Assembly: GCA_036521915.1 (NCBI GenBank)
Contig: DATDGU010000215.1
Span: forward strand, 1-6,219
Direction: 5' to 3'
DNA from: PALSA-555 sp036521915
GTDB taxonomy: Bacteria; Actinomycetota; Acidimicrobiia; IMCC26256; PALSA-555
Length of the DNA stretch: 6,219 bases
The notes beneath the pieces were generated by a model. The model saw only the letters and a program-made list of their open reading frames with translations, had not been told where the DNA came from and made no database searches. Position numbers and translations under genes: made by a program. The stretch's first letter is position 1. Each line of letters starts with the position of its first letter. Below, in pieces: positions 6,033 to 6,219 of the stretch.

Positions 6033-6219
6033 TCACCCCCTGAGCGGGGGGCCGAGACTCGAGGCGTAGCGCGTCGCGAACAGCGCCGGCGCGCCACCCG
6101 TGTGCCAGAACACCACCGGGTCGTTCGCGCCGATCCGCTCCTCGCGGACCGCCGCCACCAGCCCCGCCATCGCCTTGCCCGTGTACACCGGGTCCAGGAC
6201 CAGCCCCTCGAGGCGGGCG
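6033..6219 (-). CDS. PLP-dependent D-cysteine desulfhydrase / ACC deaminase family enzyme, C-terminal part
   Basis: Only the last 61 codons and the TGA are in the window; the rest lies beyond the right edge. The tail contains LEGLVLDPVYTGKAMAGL, then PVVFWHTGGAPALFATRY. The DPVYTGKAMAGL and HTGG-PALF motifs are hallmarks of the tryptophan-synthase-beta-like fold group containing D-cysteine desulfhydrase (D-cysteine to pyruvate, sulfide and ammonia) and 1-aminocyclopropane-1-carboxylate deaminase. The phenolic and serine residues that separate the two activities are in the missing N-terminal part or not decisive here, though HTGG rather than HLGG leans toward D-cysteine desulfhydrase. The gene runs toward the double hairpin at 5990-6020, and its reading frame stays open to the window edge. 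Confidence 0.9.
   Translation of the reverse strand, partial: ARLEGLVLDPVYTGKAMAGLVAAVREERIGANDPVVFWHTGGAPALFATRYASSLGPPLRG

Overview
The window is very GC-rich DNA with densely packed genes, frequent GTG starts, and G/C-biased third codon positions. A DUF2510-type C-terminal module, a SigA-like group 2 sigma factor and apparently leaderless promoters all point to an actinobacterium. Class Acidimicrobiia is my best guess, but I infer this from style and remembered relatives, not from a search.

Layout. Positions 1-4325 read rightward. First comes glutamine-dependent NAD+ synthetase (nadE), followed 13 bases later by a 10-TM EamA/DMT exporter. Next is a small helical protein that resembles a ferritin-like fold. 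After a 185-base regulatory gap comes a short housekeeping-type sigma-70 factor. Positions 4348-5842 read leftward. In transcription order this block holds a membrane-anchored DUF2510 protein, then a rhomboid intramembrane protease coupled to it by an ATGA overlap, then a tRNA gene 13 bases past the rhomboid stop. A 24-residue single-TM microprotein reads rightward from a shared divergent promoter region. The right edge holds the C-terminal end of a leftward PLP enzyme of the D-cysteine desulfhydrase / ACC deaminase family.

The most notable element is the tRNA at 4348-4441. Its UCA anticodon, 6-bp D-stem with 4-base loop, 7-bp variable arm, length of 94 and encoded CCA identify it as selenocysteine tRNA (selC). 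Its acceptor plus T branch has only 12 pairs, where the usual bacterial tRNA-Sec has 13 (8+5). No selenoprotein or selA/selB/selD gene lies in the window, so the host's selenium system must be elsewhere.

The second theme is translation start type. nadE and the ferritin-like gene each have a TANNNT -10 hexamer ending 6-7 bases before a GTG and no Shine-Dalgarno, which is the leaderless pattern. The sigma factor, rhomboid and microprotein genes have clear Shine-Dalgarno sequences. I found no mobile element, CRISPR array, phage gene or obvious unknown multi-gene system. No stretch over 300 bases lacks a gene.
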